A stretch of 64,000 nucleotides of DNA from Actinostola sp. cb2023 (taxonomy: Eukaryota; Cnidaria; Anthozoa; Actiniaria; Actinostolidae): positions 1 through 64,000 of the forward strand of contig JAUJYZ010000448.1 in NCBI GenBank assembly GCA_033675265.1, given 5' to 3'. A program made the translations under genes and the position numbers. Each line of letters begins with the position of its first letter. Position 1 is the stretch's first letter. The notes under the pieces were generated by a model. It was not told where the DNA came from, ran no database searches, and worked only from the letters and a program-made list of their open reading frames with translations. Below, piece after piece: positions 1 to 15,500 of this stretch.

Positions 1-3000
1 CGTTTTCTACCTTGATGTAACATAAATACAACCTTGATGCGTTTTCTACCTTGATGTAACATAAATACGACCTTATGCGTTTTCTACCTTGATGTAACAT
101 AATACAACCTTGATGCGTTTCTACCTTGATGTAACATAAATACGACCTTGATGCGTTTTTCTACCTTGATGTAACATAATACAACCTTGATGCGTTTTTC
201 TACCTTGATGTAACATAAATACGACCTTGATGCGTTTTCTACCTTGATGTAACATAATACAACCTTGATGCGTTTTCTACCTTGATGTAACATAAATACG
301 ACCTTGATGCGTTTTCTACCTTGATGTAACACAAAATACGACCTTGATGCGTTTTCTACCTTGATGTAACATAATACAACCTTGATGCGTTTTCTACCTT
401 GATGTAACATAATACAACCTTGATGCGTTTTCTACCTTGATGTAACATAAATACGACCTTGATGCGTTTTCTACCTTGATGTAACATAATACAACCTTGA
501 TGCGTTTTCTACCTTGATTGTAACATAAATACGACCTTGATGCGTTTTTCTACCTTGATGTAACATAATACAACCTTGATGCGTTTTCTACCTTGAATGT
601 AACATAATACAACCTTTGAATGCGTTTTTCTACCTTGATGTAACATAAATACGACCTTAATGCGTTTTCTACCTTGATGTAACATAATACAACCTTGATG
701 CGTTTTCTACCTTGATGTAACATAAATACGACCTTGATGCGCTTTCTACCTTGATGTAACATAACTACGACCTTGATGCGTTTTCTACCTTGATGTAACA
801 TAAATACGACCTTGATGCGTTTTCTACCTTGATGTAACATAAATATGACTTGATGCGTTTTCTACCTTGATGTAACATAATACAACCTTGATGCGTTTTC
901 TACCTTGATGTAACATAAATACGACCTTGAAACGTTTTCTACCATGATGTAACATAATACGACCTTGATGCGTTTTCTACCTTGATGTAACATAAATACG
1001 GTAACATAATACGACCTTGATGCTAGTTTTCTACTTGATGTCAACAAATACGACGACCTTGATGCGTTTTCCTACCTTGATGTAAACATAATACGACGCC
1101 TGATGCGTTTTCTACCTTGATGTAACATAATACAAGCCTTGATGATGCGTTTTTCCTACCTTGATGTAACATAATACAACCTTGCTGCGTTTTCTGACCT
1201 TGATGTAACATAAATACAACCTTGATGCGTTTTCTACCTGATGAGTGTAACATAATACAACCTTGATGCGTTTTCTACCTTGATGTAACAAAATACGACC
1301 CTTGATGCGCTTTCTACCTTGAGTAAACATAATACAGGACCTTGATGCGTTTTTCTACCTTGATGTAACATAATACGACCTTGATGCGTTTTCTACCTTG
1401 ATGTAACATAAATACGACCTGATGCGTTTTCTACCTTGATGTAAACATAATACAACCTTGATGCGTTTTCTACCTTGATGTAACATAAATACAACCTTGA
1501 TGCGTTTTTCTACCTTGATGTAACATAATACGACCTTGATGCGTTTTCTACCTTGATGTAACATAATACATGCACCTTTGATGGTTTTCTACCTTGATGT
1601 AACATAAATACAACCTTGATGCGTTTTTTCTACCTTGATGTAACATAATACAAACCTTGATGCGTTTTCTACCTTGATGTAACATAAATACGACCTTGAT
1701 GCGTTTTTCTACCTTGATGTAACATAATACAACCTTGATGCGTTTTCTACCTTGATGTAACATAATACGACCTTGATGCGTTTTCTACCTTGATGTAACA
1801 TAATACAACCTTGATGCGTTTTTCTACCTTGATGTAACATAAATACGACCTTGATGCGTTTTTCTACCTTGATTGTAACATAAATACGACCTTGATGCGT
1901 TTTCTACCTTGATGTAACATAATACGACCTTGATGCGTTTTCTACCTTGATGTAACATAAATACGACCTTGATGCGTTTTCTACCTTGATGTAACATAAT
2001 ACGACCTTGATGCGATGATGTAACATAAATACAACCTTGATGCGTTTTCTACCTTGATGTAACATAAATACGACCTTGATGCGTTTTCTACCTTGATGTA
2101 ACATAATACAACCTTGATGCGTTTTCTACCTTGATGTAACATTACGACCTTGATGCTTTTTCTACCTTGATGTAAACATAAATACGACCTTGATGCGTTT
2201 TTCTACCTTGATGTAACATAATACAACCTTGATGCGTTTTCTACCTGATGTAACATAAATACGACCTTGATGCGTTTTCTACCTTGATGTAACATAAATA
2301 CGACCTTGATGCGTTTTCTACCTTGATGTAACATACTGATACAACCTTGATGCGTTTTCTACCTTGATGTAACATAAATAGGACCTTAATGCGTTTTCTA
2401 CCTTGATGTAACATAATACATGCAACCTTGATGCGTTTTCTACCTTGATGTAACATAATACAACCTTGATGCGTTTTCTACCTTGATGTAAAATAAATAC
2501 GACCTTGATGTGTTTTCTACCTTGATGTAACATAAATACGACCTTGATGCGTTTTCTACCTTGATGTAACCTAATACAACCTTGATGCGTTTTCTACCTT
2601 GATGTAACATAAATACGACCTTGATGCGTTTTCTACCTTGAAGTAACATAATACAACCTTGATGCGTTTTCTACCTTGATGTAACATAAATACGAACTTA
2701 ATGCGTTTTCTACCTTGATGTAACATAAATACAACCTTGATGCGTTTTTCTACCTTGATGTAACATAACTACGACCTTGATGCGTTTTCTACCTTGATGT
2801 AACATAAATACGACCTTGATGCGTTTTCTACCTTGATGTAACATAATACAACCTTGATGCGTTTTCTACCTTGATGTAACATAAATACGACCTTGATGCG
2901 TTTTCTACCTTGATGTAACATAAATACGACCTTGATGCGTTTTTCTACCTTGATGTAACATACTGATACAACCTTGATGCGTTTTCTACCTTGATGTAAC

Positions 3001-6000
3001 ATAAATACGACCTTAATGCGTTTTCTACCTTGATGTAACATAATACATGCAACCTTGATGCGTTTTCTACCTTGATGTAACATAAATACGACCTTGATGC
3101 GTTTTTTACCTTGATGTAAAATAAATACGACCTTGATGCGTTTTCTACCTTGATGTAACATAAATACGACCTTGATGCGTTTTCTACCTTGATGTAACAT
3201 AATACAACCTTGATGCGTTTTCTACCTTGATGTAACATAAATACGACCTTGATGCGTTTTCTACCTTGAAGTAACATAATACATCCTTGATGCGTTTTCT
3301 ACCTTGATGTAACATAAATACGACCTTAATGCGTTTTCTACCTTGATGTAACATAATACAACCTTGATGCGTTTTCTACCTTGATGTAACATAAATACGA
3401 CCTTGATGCGCTTTCTACCTTGATGTAACATAACTACGACCTTGATGCGTTTTCTACCTTGATATAACATAAATACGACCTTGATGCGTTTTCTACCTTG
3501 ATGTAACATAATACAACCTTGATGCGTTTTCTACCTTGATGTAACATAAATACGACCTTGATGCGTTTTCTACCTTGATGTAACATAAATACGACCTTGA
3601 TGCGTTTTCTACCTTGATGTAACATACTGATACAACCTTGATGCGTTTTCTACCTTGATGTAACATAAATACGACCTTAATGCGTTTTCTACCTTGATGT
3701 AACATAATACATGCAACCTTGATGCGTTTTCTACCTTGATGTAACATAAATACGACCTTGATGCGTTTTTTACCTTGATGTAAAATAAATACGACCTTGA
3801 TGCGTTTTCTACCTTGATGTAACATAAATACGACCTTGATGCGTTTTCTACCTTGATGTAACATAATACAACCTTGATGCGTTTTCTACCTTGATGTAAC
3901 ATAAATACGACCTTAATGCGTTTTTCTACCTTGATGTAACATAATACATGCAACCTTGATGCGTTTTCTACCTTGATGTAACATAAATACAACCTTGATG
4001 CGTTTTCTACCTTGATGTAACATAAATACGACCTTGATGCGTTTTCTACTTTGATGTAACATAACTACGACCTTGATGCGTTTTCTACCTTGATATAACA
4101 TAAATACGACCTTGATGCGTTTTCTACCTTGATGTAACATAATACGACCTTGATGCGTTTTCTACCTTGATGTAACATAAATACAACCTTGATGCGTTTT
4201 CTACCTTGATGTAACATAAATACGACCTTGATGCGTTTTCTACCTTGATGTAACATAAATACGACCTTAATGCGTTTTCTACCTTGATGTAACATAATAC
4301 AACCTTGATGCGTTTTCTACCTTGATGTAACATAAATACGACCTTGATGCGTTTTCTACCTTGATGTAACATAACTACGACCTTGATGCGTTTTCTACCT
4401 TGATGTAACATAAATACGACCTTGATGCGTTTTCTACCTTGATGTAACATAATACAACCTTGATGCGTTTTTCTACCTTGATGTAACATAAATACGACCT
4501 TGATGCGTTTTCTACCTTGATGTAACATAAATACGACCTTGATGCGTTTTCTACCTTGATGTAACATACTGATACAACCTTGATGCGTTTTCTACCTTGA
4601 TGTAACATAAATAGGACCTTAATGCGTTTTCTACCTTGATGTAACATAATACATGCAACCTTGATGCGTTTTCTACCTTGATGTAACATAATACAACCTT
4701 GATGCGTTTTTCTACCTTGATGTAAAATAAATACGACCTTGATGTGTTTTCTACCTTGATGTAACATAAATACGACCTTGATGCGTTTTCTACCTTGATG
4801 TAACCTAATACAACCTTGATGCGTTTTCTACCTTGATGTAACATAAATACGACCTTGATGCGTTTTCTACCTTGAAGTAACATAATACAACCTTGATGCG
4901 TATTCTACCTTGATGTAACATAAATACGAACTTAATGCGTTTTCTACCTTGATGTAACATAAATACAACCTTGATGCGTTTTTCTACCTTGATGTAACAT
5001 AACTACGACCTTGATGCGTTTTCTACCTTGATATAACATAAATACGACCTTGATGCGTTTTCTACCTTGATGTAACATAATACAACCTTGATGCGTTTTC
5101 TACCTTGATGTAACATAAATACGACCTTGATGCGTTTTTTCTACCTTGATGTAACATAAATACGACCTTGATGCGTTTTCTACCTTGATGTAACATACTG
5201 ATACAACCTTGATGCGTTTTCTACCTTGATGTAACATAAATACGACCTTAATGCGTTTTCTACCTTGATGTAACATAATACATGCAACCTTGATGCGTTT
5301 TCTACCTTGATGTAACATAAATACGACCTTGATGCGTTTTTTACCTTGATGTAAAATAAATACGACCTTGATGCGTTTTCTACCTTGATGTAACATAATA
5401 CGACCTTGATGCGTTTTTTACCTTGATGTAACATAATACGACCTTGATGCGTTTTCTACCTTGATGTAACATAATACAACCTTGATGCGTTTTTCTACCT
5501 TGATGTAACATAAATACGACCTTGATGCGTTTTCTACCTTGATGTAGCATAATACAACCTTGATGCGTTTTCTACCTTGATGTAACATAATACAACCTTG
5601 ATGCGTTTTCTACCTTGATGTAACATAAATACGACCTTAATGCGTTTTCTACCTTGATGTAACATAATACAACCTTGATGCGTTTTCTACCTTGATGTAA
5701 CATAAATACGACCTTGATGCGCTTTCTACCTTGATGTAACATAATACAACCTTGATGCGTTTTCTACCTTGATGTAACATAAATACGACCTTGATGCGTT
5801 TTCTACCTTGATGTAACATAATACAACCTTGATGCGTTTTCTACCTTGATGTAACATAAATACGACCTTGATGCGTTTTCTACCTTGATGTAACATAATA
5901 CAACCTTGATGCGTTTTCTACCTTGATGTAACATAATACACGACCTTGATGCGTTTTTTCTACCTTGATGTAACATAAATACGACCTTGATGCGTTTTCT

Positions 6001-9000
6001 ACCTTGATGTAACATAATACAACCTTGATGCGTTTTCTACCTTGATGTAACATAAATACGACCTTAATGCGTTTTCTACCTTGATGTAACATAATACAAC
6101 CTTGATGCGTTTTCTACCTTGATGTAACATAAATACGACCTTGATGCGCTTTCTACCTTGATGTAACATAACTACGACCTTGATGCGTTTTCTACCTTGA
6201 TGTAACATAAATACGACCTTGATGCGTTTTCTACCTTGATGTAACATAATACAACCTTGATGCGTTTTCTACCTTGATGTAACATAAATACGACCTTGAT
6301 GCGTTTTCTACCTTGATGTAACATAAATACGACCTTGATGCGTTTTCTACCTTGATGTAACATACTGATACAACCTTGATGCGTTTTCTACCTTGATGTA
6401 ACATAAATAGGACCTTAATGCGTTTTCTACCTTGATGTAACATAATAATACATGCAACCTTGATGCGTTTTCTACCTTGATGTAACATAATACAACCTTG
6501 ATGCGTTTTCTACCTTGATGTAAAATAAATACGACCTTGATGTGTTTTCTACCTTGATGTAACATAAATACGACCTTGATGCGTTTTCTACCTTGATGTA
6601 ACCTAATACAACCTTGATGCGTTTTTCTACCTTGATGTAACATAAATACGACCTTGATGCGTTTTCTACCTTGAAGTAACATAATACAACCTTGATGCGT
6701 ATTCTACCTTGATGTAACATAAATACGAACTTAATGCGTTTTCTACCTTGATGTAACATAAATACAACCTTGATGCGTTTTCTACCTTGATGTAACATAA
6801 CTACGACCTTGATGCGTTTTCTACCTTGATATAACATAAATACGAACTTGATGCGTTTTCTACCTTGATGTAACATAATACAACCTTGATGCGTTTTCTA
6901 CCTTGATGTAACATAAATACGACCTTGATGCGTTTTCTACCTTGATGTAACATAAATACGACCTTGATGCGTTTTCTACCTTGATGTAACATACTGATAC
7001 AACCTTGATGCGTTTTCTACCTTGATGTAACATAAATACGACCTTGATGCGTTTTCTACCTTGATGTAACATAATACATACAACCTTGATGCGTTTTCTA
7101 CCTTGATGTAACATAAATACGACCTTGATGCGTTTTTTACCTTGATGTAAAATAAATACGACCTTGATGCGTTTTCTACCTTGATGTAACATAAATACGA
7201 CCTTGATGCGTTTTCTACCTTGATGTAACATAATACAACCTTGATGCGTTTTCTACCTTGATGTAACATAAATACGACCTTGATGCGTTTTCTACCTTGA
7301 AGTAACATAATACATCCTTGATGCGTTTTCTACCTTGATGTAACATAAATACGACCTTAATGCGTTTTCTACCTTGATGTAACATAATACAACCTTGATG
7401 CGTTTTCTACCTTGATGTAACATAAATACGACCTTGATGCGCTTTCTACCTTGATGTAACATAACTACGACCTTGATGCGTTTTCTACCTTGATATAACA
7501 TAAATACGACCTTGATGCGTTTTCTACCTTGATGTAACATAATACAACCTTGATGCGTTTTCTACCTTGATGTAACATAAATACGACCTTGATGCGTTTT
7601 CTACCTTGATGTAACATAAATACGACCTTGATGCGTTTTCTACCTTGATGTAACATACTGATACAACCTTGATGCGTTTTCTACCTTGATGTAACATAAA
7701 TACGACCTTAATGCGTTTTTTCTACCTTGATGTAACATAATACATGCAACCTTGATGCGTTTTCTACCTTGATGTAACATAAATACGACCTTGATGCGTT
7801 TTTACCTTGATGTAAAATAAATACGACCTTGATGCGTTTTCTACCTTGATGTAACATAAATACGACCTTGATGCGTTTTCTACCTTGATGTAACATAATA
7901 CAACCTTGATGCGTTTTCTACCTTGATGTAACATAAATACGACCTTAATGCGTTTTCTACCTTGATGTAACATAATACATGCAACCTTGATGCGTTTTCT
8001 ACCTTGATGTAACATAAATACAACCTTGATGCGTTTTCTACCTTGATGTAACATAAATACGACCTTGATGCGTTTTCTACTTTGATGTAACATAACTACG
8101 ACCTTGATGCGTTTTCTACCTTGATATAACATAAATACGACCTTGATGCGTTTTCTACCTTGATGTAACATAATACGACCTTGATGCGTTTTCTACCTTG
8201 ATGTAACATAAATACAACCTTGATGCGTTTTCTACCTTGATGTAACATAAATACGACCTTGATGCGTTTTCTACCTTGATGTAACATAAATACGACCTTA
8301 ATGCGTTTTCTACCTTGATGTAACATAATACAACCTTGATGCGTTTTCTACCTTGATGTAACATAAATACGACCTTGATGCGTTTTCTACCTTGATGTAA
8401 CATAAATACGACCTTGATGCGTTTTCTACCTTGATGTAACATAAATACGACCTTGATGCGTTTTCTACCTTGATGTAACATAATACAACCTTGATGCGTT
8501 TTCTACCTTGATGTAACATAAATACGACCTTGATGCGTTTTCTACCTTGATGTAACATAAATACGACCTTGATGCGTTTTCTACCTTGATGTAACATACT
8601 GATACAACCTTGATGCGTTTTCTACCTTGATGTAACATAAATAGGACCTTAATGCGTTTTCTACCTTGATGTAACATAATACATGCAACCTTGATGCGTT
8701 TTCTACCTTGATGTAACATAATACAACCTTGATGCGTTTTCTACCTTGATGTAAAATAAATACGACCTTGATGTGTTTTCTACCTTGATGTAACATAAAT
8801 ACGACCTTGATGCGTTTTCTACCTTGATGTAACCTAATACAACCTTGATGCGTTTTCTACCTTGATGTAACATAAATACGACCTTGATGCGTTTTCTACC
8901 TTGAAGTAACATAATACAACCTTGATGCGTATTCTACCTTGATGTAACATAAATACGAACTTAATGCGTTTTCTACCTTGATGTAACATAAATACAACCT

Positions 9001-11750
9001 TGATGCGTTTTCTACCTTGATGTAACATAAATACGACCTTGATGCGTTTTCTACCTTGATATAACATAAATACGAACTTGATGCGTTTTCTACCTTGATG
9101 TAACATAATACAACCTTGATGCGTTTTCTACCTTGATGTAACATAAATACGACCTTGATGCGTTTTCTACCTTGATGTAACATAAATACGACCTTGATGC
9201 GTTTTCTACCTTGATGTAACATACTGATACAACCTTGATGCGTTTTCTACCTTGATGTAACATAAATACGACCTTAATGCGTTTTCTACCTTGATGTAAC
9301 ATAATACATGCAACCTTGATGCGTTTTCTACCTTGATGTAACATAAATACGACCTTGATGCGTTTTTTACCTTGATGTAAAATAAATACGACCTTGATGC
9401 GTTTTCTACCTTGATGTAACATAAATACGACCTTGATGCGTTTTTCTACCTTGATGTAACATAATACAACCTTGATGCGTTTTCTACCTTGATGTAACAT
9501 AAATACGACCTTGATGCGTTTTTTCTACCTTGAAGTAACATAATACATCCTTGATGCGTTTTCTACCTTGATGTAACATAAATACGACCTTAATGCGTTT
9601 TTCTACCTTGATGTAACATAATACAACCTTGATGCGTTTTCTACCTTGATGTAACATAAATACGACCTTGATGCGTTTTCTACCTTGATGTAACATAACT
9701 ACGACCTTGATGCGTTTTCTACCTTGATATAACATAAATACGACCTTGATGCGTTTTCTACCTTGATGTAACATAATACAACCTTGATGCGTTTTCTACC
9801 TTGATGTAACATAAATACGACCTTGATGCGTTTTCTACCTTGATGTAACATAAATACGACCTTGATGCGTTTTCTACCTTGATGTAACATACTGATACAA
9901 CCTTGATGCGTTTTCTACCTTGATGTAACATAAATACGACCTTAATGCGTTTTCTACCTTGATGTAACATAATACATGCAACCTTGATGCGTTTTCTACC
10001 TTGATGTAACATAAATACGACCTTGATGCGTTTTTACCTTGATGTAAAATAAATACGACCTTGATGCGTTTTCTACCTTGATGTAACATAAATACGACCT
10101 TGATGCGTTTTCTACCTTGATGTAAAATAAATACGACCTTGATGCGTTTTCTACCTTGATGAAACATAAATACGACCTTGATGCGTTTTCTACCTTGATG
10201 TAACATAATACAACCTTGATGCGTTTTCTACCTTGATGTAACATAAATACGACCTTGATGCGTTTTCTACCTTGAAGTAACATAATACAACCTTGATGCG
10301 TTTTCTACCTTGATGTAACATAAATACGACCTTTAATGCGTTTTCTACCTTGATGTAACATAATACAACCTTGATGCGTTTTCTACCTTGATGTATCATA
10401 AATACGACCTTGATGCGTTTTCTACCTTTGATGTAACATAACTACGACCTTGATGCGTTTTCTACCTTGATATAACATAAATACGACCTTGATGCGTTTT
10501 TACCTTGATGTAAAATAAATACAACCTTGATGCGTTTTCTACCTTGATGTAACATAAATACGACCTTGATGCGTTTTCTACCTTGATGTAAAATAAATAC
10601 GACCTTGATGCGTTTTCTACCTTGATGAAACATAAATACGACCTTGATGCGTTTTCTACCTTGATGTAACATAATACAACCTTGATGCGTTTTCTACCTT
10701 GATGTAACATAAATACGACCTTGATGCGTTTTTCTACCTTGAAGTAACATAATACAACCTTGATGCGTTTTCTACCTTGATGTAACATAAATACGACCTT
10801 AATGCGTTTTTCTACCTTGATGTAACATAATACAACCTTGATGCGTTTTCTACCTTGATGTATCATAAATACGACCTTGATGCGCTTTCTACCTTGATGT
10901 AACATAACTACGACCTTGATGCGTTTTCTACCTTGATATAACATAAATACGACCTTGATGCGTTTTCTACCTTGATGTAACATAATACAACCTTGATGCG
11001 TTTTCTACCTTGATGTAACATAAATACGACCTTGATGCGTTTTCTACCTTGATGTAACATAAATACGACCTTGATGCGTTTTCTACCTTGATGTAACATA
11101 CTGATACAACCTTGATGCGTTTTCTACCTTGATGTAACATAAATACGACCTTAATGCGTTTTTTACCTTGATGTAACATAATACATGCAACCTTGATGCG
11201 TTTTCTACCTTGATGTAACATAAATACGACCTTGATGCGTTTTCTACCTTGATGTAACATAATACAACCTTGATGCGTTTTCTACCTTGATGTAACATAA
11301 ATACAACCTTGATGCGTTTTCTACCTTGATGTAACATAATACAACCTTGATGCGTTTTCTACCTAGATGTAAAATAAATACGACCTTGATGCGTTTTCTA
11401 CCTTGATGTAACATAAATACGACCTTGATGCGTTTTCTACCTTGATGTACACAATACAACCTTGATGCGTTTTCTACCTTGATGTAACATAAATACGACC
11501 TTAATGCGTTTTCTACCTTGATGTAACATAATACATGCAACCTTGATGCGTTTTCTACCTTGATGTAACATAAATACAACCTTGATGCGTTTTCTACCTT
11601 GATGTAACATAATACAACCTTGATGCGTTTTCTACCTTGATGTAACATAATACAACCTTGATGCGTTTTCTACCTTGATGTAACATAAATACGACCTTGA
11701 TGCGTTTTCTACCTTGATGTAACATAAATACGACCTTGATGTAACATAAT
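1..11750 (-). repeat. 38/39-bp satellite array, left arm
   Basis: About 300 head-to-tail copies of a 38-39-bp unit. Read on the minus strand, each unit starts ATGTTACATCAAGGTAGAAA, continues ACGCATCAAGGT and ends CGTATTT (39 bp) or TGTATT (38 bp). The two forms often alternate, giving a 77-bp dimer. CATCAAGGT occurs twice per unit about 19 bp apart, so the unit may be an old dimer of a 19-bp repeat. Single-base indels in the A4/A5 run are common. The array runs off the window start and ends at the unique sequence beginning ACTAGGAAC. The reading frames through it, with peptide repeats such as MLHQGRKRIKVVF, are by-products of the repeat and not genes. Orientation is opposite to the array at 18008-35815. 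Confidence 0.97.
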
Positions 11751-12250
11751 ACTAGGAACAACAATTTCGTCATATCATTGACTAAAATACGGAGTTTGGA
11801 AATGATGTTTGATCACTTTTATTTAACCAATTTCCTTCATCGTCTGCCTGGACATTCTTGGGTAATCGTAGCAGTTATACGGAGTTATATACCTGGTTGA
11901 ATTTAATAATTGCAAAAGAAAATCCCGTAACCTATCAGCGGAATAACACATTTCTAAATAATATGATGATTGAAGTTTCGGTTATTCGATATTTGAAAAA
12001 TTCAGAAAAATAAAAAAATCATACTTCAAAAGGTCAGACATCGACGTGTAACAGGCTTGTTGTATTTGTGGTTTCCGGTGATCACAAGTAATTTTTTTTT
12101 ACCTTCTACAGATTCAGTTGTGATCAGTCGGTTAAGCGAAGTGATACTGATGGAATTCACTGAGTTTATTGATGTAGTCTTTAGACTTTGTTCTGAAGTA
12201 GAACGGAGGATTCATTCGTCGGACTCAAATGTACGGTGGCCCATAAGTGT
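11751..12250. other. unique AT-rich flank before the HECT gene
   Basis: Single-copy-looking sequence between the satellite edge and a 20-bp minisatellite. No convincing coding exon, RNA gene or repeat was seen. It probably holds the promoter or 5' untranslated region of the HECT gene, but no core promoter element can be assigned with confidence. Confidence 0.4.
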
Positions 12251-12456
12251 CACATCAAATACAAATCGCTCACATCAAATACAAATTGCTCACATCAAAT
12301 ACAAATCGCTCACATCAAATACAAATCGCTCACATCAAATACAAATCGCTCACATCAAATACAAATCGCTCACATCAAATACAAATCGCTCACATCAAAT
12401 ACAAATCGCTCACATCAAATACAAATCGCTCACATCAAATACAAATCGCTCACATC
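12251..12456 (+). repeat. 20-bp minisatellite, ten copies
   Basis: Ten perfect-length copies of CACATCAAATACAAATCGCT followed by a partial CACATC; the second copy has one C-to-T change. It lies about 90 bp upstream of the proposed first coding exon of the HECT gene. Because 20 is not a multiple of three and no frame hits a stop, three overlapping open frames run through it; these are artefacts. It shares ACATCAA with the 38-bp satellite, which may be chance. Confidence 0.95.
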
Positions 12457-12542
12457 GTGGAGGCCTGGATACCACTTACAGATCGCGAAGCATTATGGGA
12501 ATTTCTTCCTACGTTAATGACGGACTTCACGTGTTCAAGATC

Positions 12543-15500
12543 ATGTTTTGTTCCAGCTGTGGAGCTAGTATACTACCTAACAATAGCGGCCGGTTTTGTT
12601 CTAATTGTGGAAAAGGTTAGTATAATGCATAGTGTCATACAGTGCTGTGGTAAAGGATCGTTGGTACAAATCGGGTATAGCACTTTGAAATGAAGCCAAA
12701 ATAAGAAAATTATGAGCCCCTGGTCCTATCACCTATGCTTTATTCCTTTTTACCTTAACTTATATTAATTACTGACTACCAAGTGTTGAACTAAATTCTT
12801 GCAAGTATTCTTGCAAGATTTAGAGGGAATTAGTGTATTTAGAAACCTTCCTAGCCAGTTCTTGTAAGTCTGAAATCTGTATGACGTTCAAAGTGGGCGG
12901 TGGGTTTTTTGTTTAGCTCTTGACGTAAGCGCTTATAAGCTTAATTTAAATTGGTTTTATGGATAGCTGACGAGTGTCGAAGTGATTCATAATCAACAAT
13001 GTTATTACATACAGTAACTTATATACAACTTGTATACTACATGTATATTACAAATGTAAAAAACTGTCATTGTCAATTACTTCAAGTTCACAAACAATAG
13101 ATTGATAGACTTGTTACTTCGACTTTGGTGTTTGGAAAAACATCATAAAGTGAGTTTGTCGTACCGTACCTCCATTTGTTTTCATGTTCATCCACCATAA
13201 TATACTCTATAACGTTGAGAGGGGGTGGGTGGGTCTTGAACCTAACATACAAATGTAATAACGCTAAGCGTGCCAAAATCGATATGTGGATGCCCCCTAA
13301 CAAATAAAGTAAATGTAGAAATACACTATAATATATAAGCCATAATTTTGTCTATAATTACAGTTCCCAAATGAATTAGTGGAGAAGTACGGACATGGGG
13401 AGGTTTTCACTGAAACGTGTCCAACGTGTGGCTTTCAAGAAGAGCTTTACTCTTCTGGCGTACACGAGTCAAGTGGCTGTTTAAAAATTTATTCAGTAGA
13501 TGATGAGTTTGAGTGTCCACGCTGTATTACAAAGCAGCATGACTCAGAAATACATGCAGGTACTCATATTCATTAAGTTTTAAATATGTAAAAAATACAT
13601 GGGGATATGTAGATATTAATAATATATTGTCAGTTGATAGAGTGATTTTATTAAACACATCAACTGATCAAAGAGGTATTAGTCTAATAGACATTTGGTA
13701 TATAACCCTATATTAATACTACAATTTAAAACAAGCAAGAGCATAATGCATACATGTATCTAACTTCACTTTCCTGTCAGTACAACTATTACAAAGCATG
13801 TATCATCAGGATTCTACTAATTATGTAATGTTCTTTCATATTTCATTAGAACTCCTCGTCTCACCTGATGAAGAAGCACATGGTGCTGCTAGTCCTAAAC
13901 CAGTCTTGTCTTTTCAAGATTACAAGATAGCTAAGGGAAAGCAGTGGAATTCAAGAGTGAAGGGACAACCAAAGGGTGGAAAATCAAAAAAGGAAAAGTC
14001 CAATGATGTAGTGATCTTTATCAGCTTAATGGAATGGAATGAAAATGTTTGCTGTCTCAAACTAAAAAGGGGCAAAAGAATAGCATTAAAAGTACCTGTA
14101 ACCTCACAATACTCATCTCGATCTGAAGATGAATGCAGAGGAGAAATGGAAGAATTACCATAGTAACCTATACGATGAGGAACAAGTCTATGTTCTTCTT
14201 TACGAAGATGGCCAGAAAGCACTTTTTTTGCCTGGGGGAAAGGAGGTATTTTGCTTGAAGAAATACCAGGAAGAATTGGGTAAAGATTACAACAGGATAA
14301 CATTGTACTTATGCACAGTAACTGACTATAATATTTCAATAGGAAAAGATGAAGTACATGTTCATGATTCAGATTCCAATGATGAAATGGGCCCACCACC
14401 CTCCAAGTTTGCAAGATTATCAAATGGTTCTAGCTCATATATTGATATTGATAAAACCTATGATGATGATGGTAACACTTCATGCATACTTCAATTAAAA
14501 CATGATGAAGAACTAGCCAAGGAGCTGGAAAAGCAGCTGAACAAGCCAGTAGATGTTGCAATTTGCAAACCTGATGATGAATGTAAAGATCCAAGCTCAG
14601 TAGTGAAAGCTTTGGAAAAAAGGGTTGATCATTCAGAGCAGCTCTCCTTAGTCATAAGAAGAGGGGCTCCTTTAACAAGGGTATTGTCTCTCTGGAAAAG
14701 GGAGGTGAGTAAAAAGTCCCCAGAGAAAAAGCTAGTAGTTCAGTACCATGGAGAAGAAGGAGTAGACAATGGTGCTATTGCAAAAGAGTTTTTATCTGAA
14801 ATCACCAAGGACATAAGGAGGACAATGTTTCCAGATGGAAGTCCAATAAATTCCACATACCATGTGCAAAATGGGAACTTTAAAGCTTGTGGGCAGATCA
14901 TTGCTGTAAGTCTGGCACAGGGTGGCCAACCCCCTTGTTTTATAGATGAGAGTGTGTATGATCTACTAATTGATCCTGATGTGGATTTAAAAGAACTTGA
15001 TCAGGAGAAATACCTTACTGCAAAGGAGAAGGAAATGATTAACAGCATTAAAGAAGATGTCAGCTCACACCATGAGGTCATCATTGATCATGGCTTTACT
15101 GGAGTGATTAACCAGGAGAACATTGATGAAATAGTGAAGTCTGTTGTGGTCTGTCTTGTTACAAGGAAGAATGTATTTCTGAAAGAGTTTATGGCGGGTT
15201 TGCAGCTATATGGATTGGCCAGTATTATTATCCACAACCCAAAAGCCTGTAAATCACTATTGGTGCAGCAGGATCTTCAAGAGGCTGTGACTGCAAACGA
15301 TGTATTTGCTATGATACAACCTGAATATTCACCATTGGGCACTTCAAGGAGAAATATTGAAGAAAAGCTTATCGACTTTCTTCAAGATTTCTTATTTCAC
15401 CTTGAAGATGATTCAAACATTGCAGGATATCAATCAGCCCTAGCTTGGAATTACGATGATGGTGAGGGTGATGATCTGTATTGTGACATGCCAAATGAAA

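Noticed and set aside
1..11750. Dozens of open frames with MLHQGRKRIKVV-type peptide repeats (also in 18008-35815)
   Set aside because: They follow from a stop-poor 38/39-bp satellite and shift frame with each unit; there is no independent coding signal.
12057..12620. 187-residue open frame with NTNRSHQIQIAHIK repeats
   Set aside because: Most of it is the 20-bp minisatellite in translation. Only its end (from ATG 12543) looks like a real zinc-ribbon exon.
13088..13303. 71-residue minus-strand frame
   Set aside because: Lies in intron 1 of the HECT gene and has no recognisable domain.
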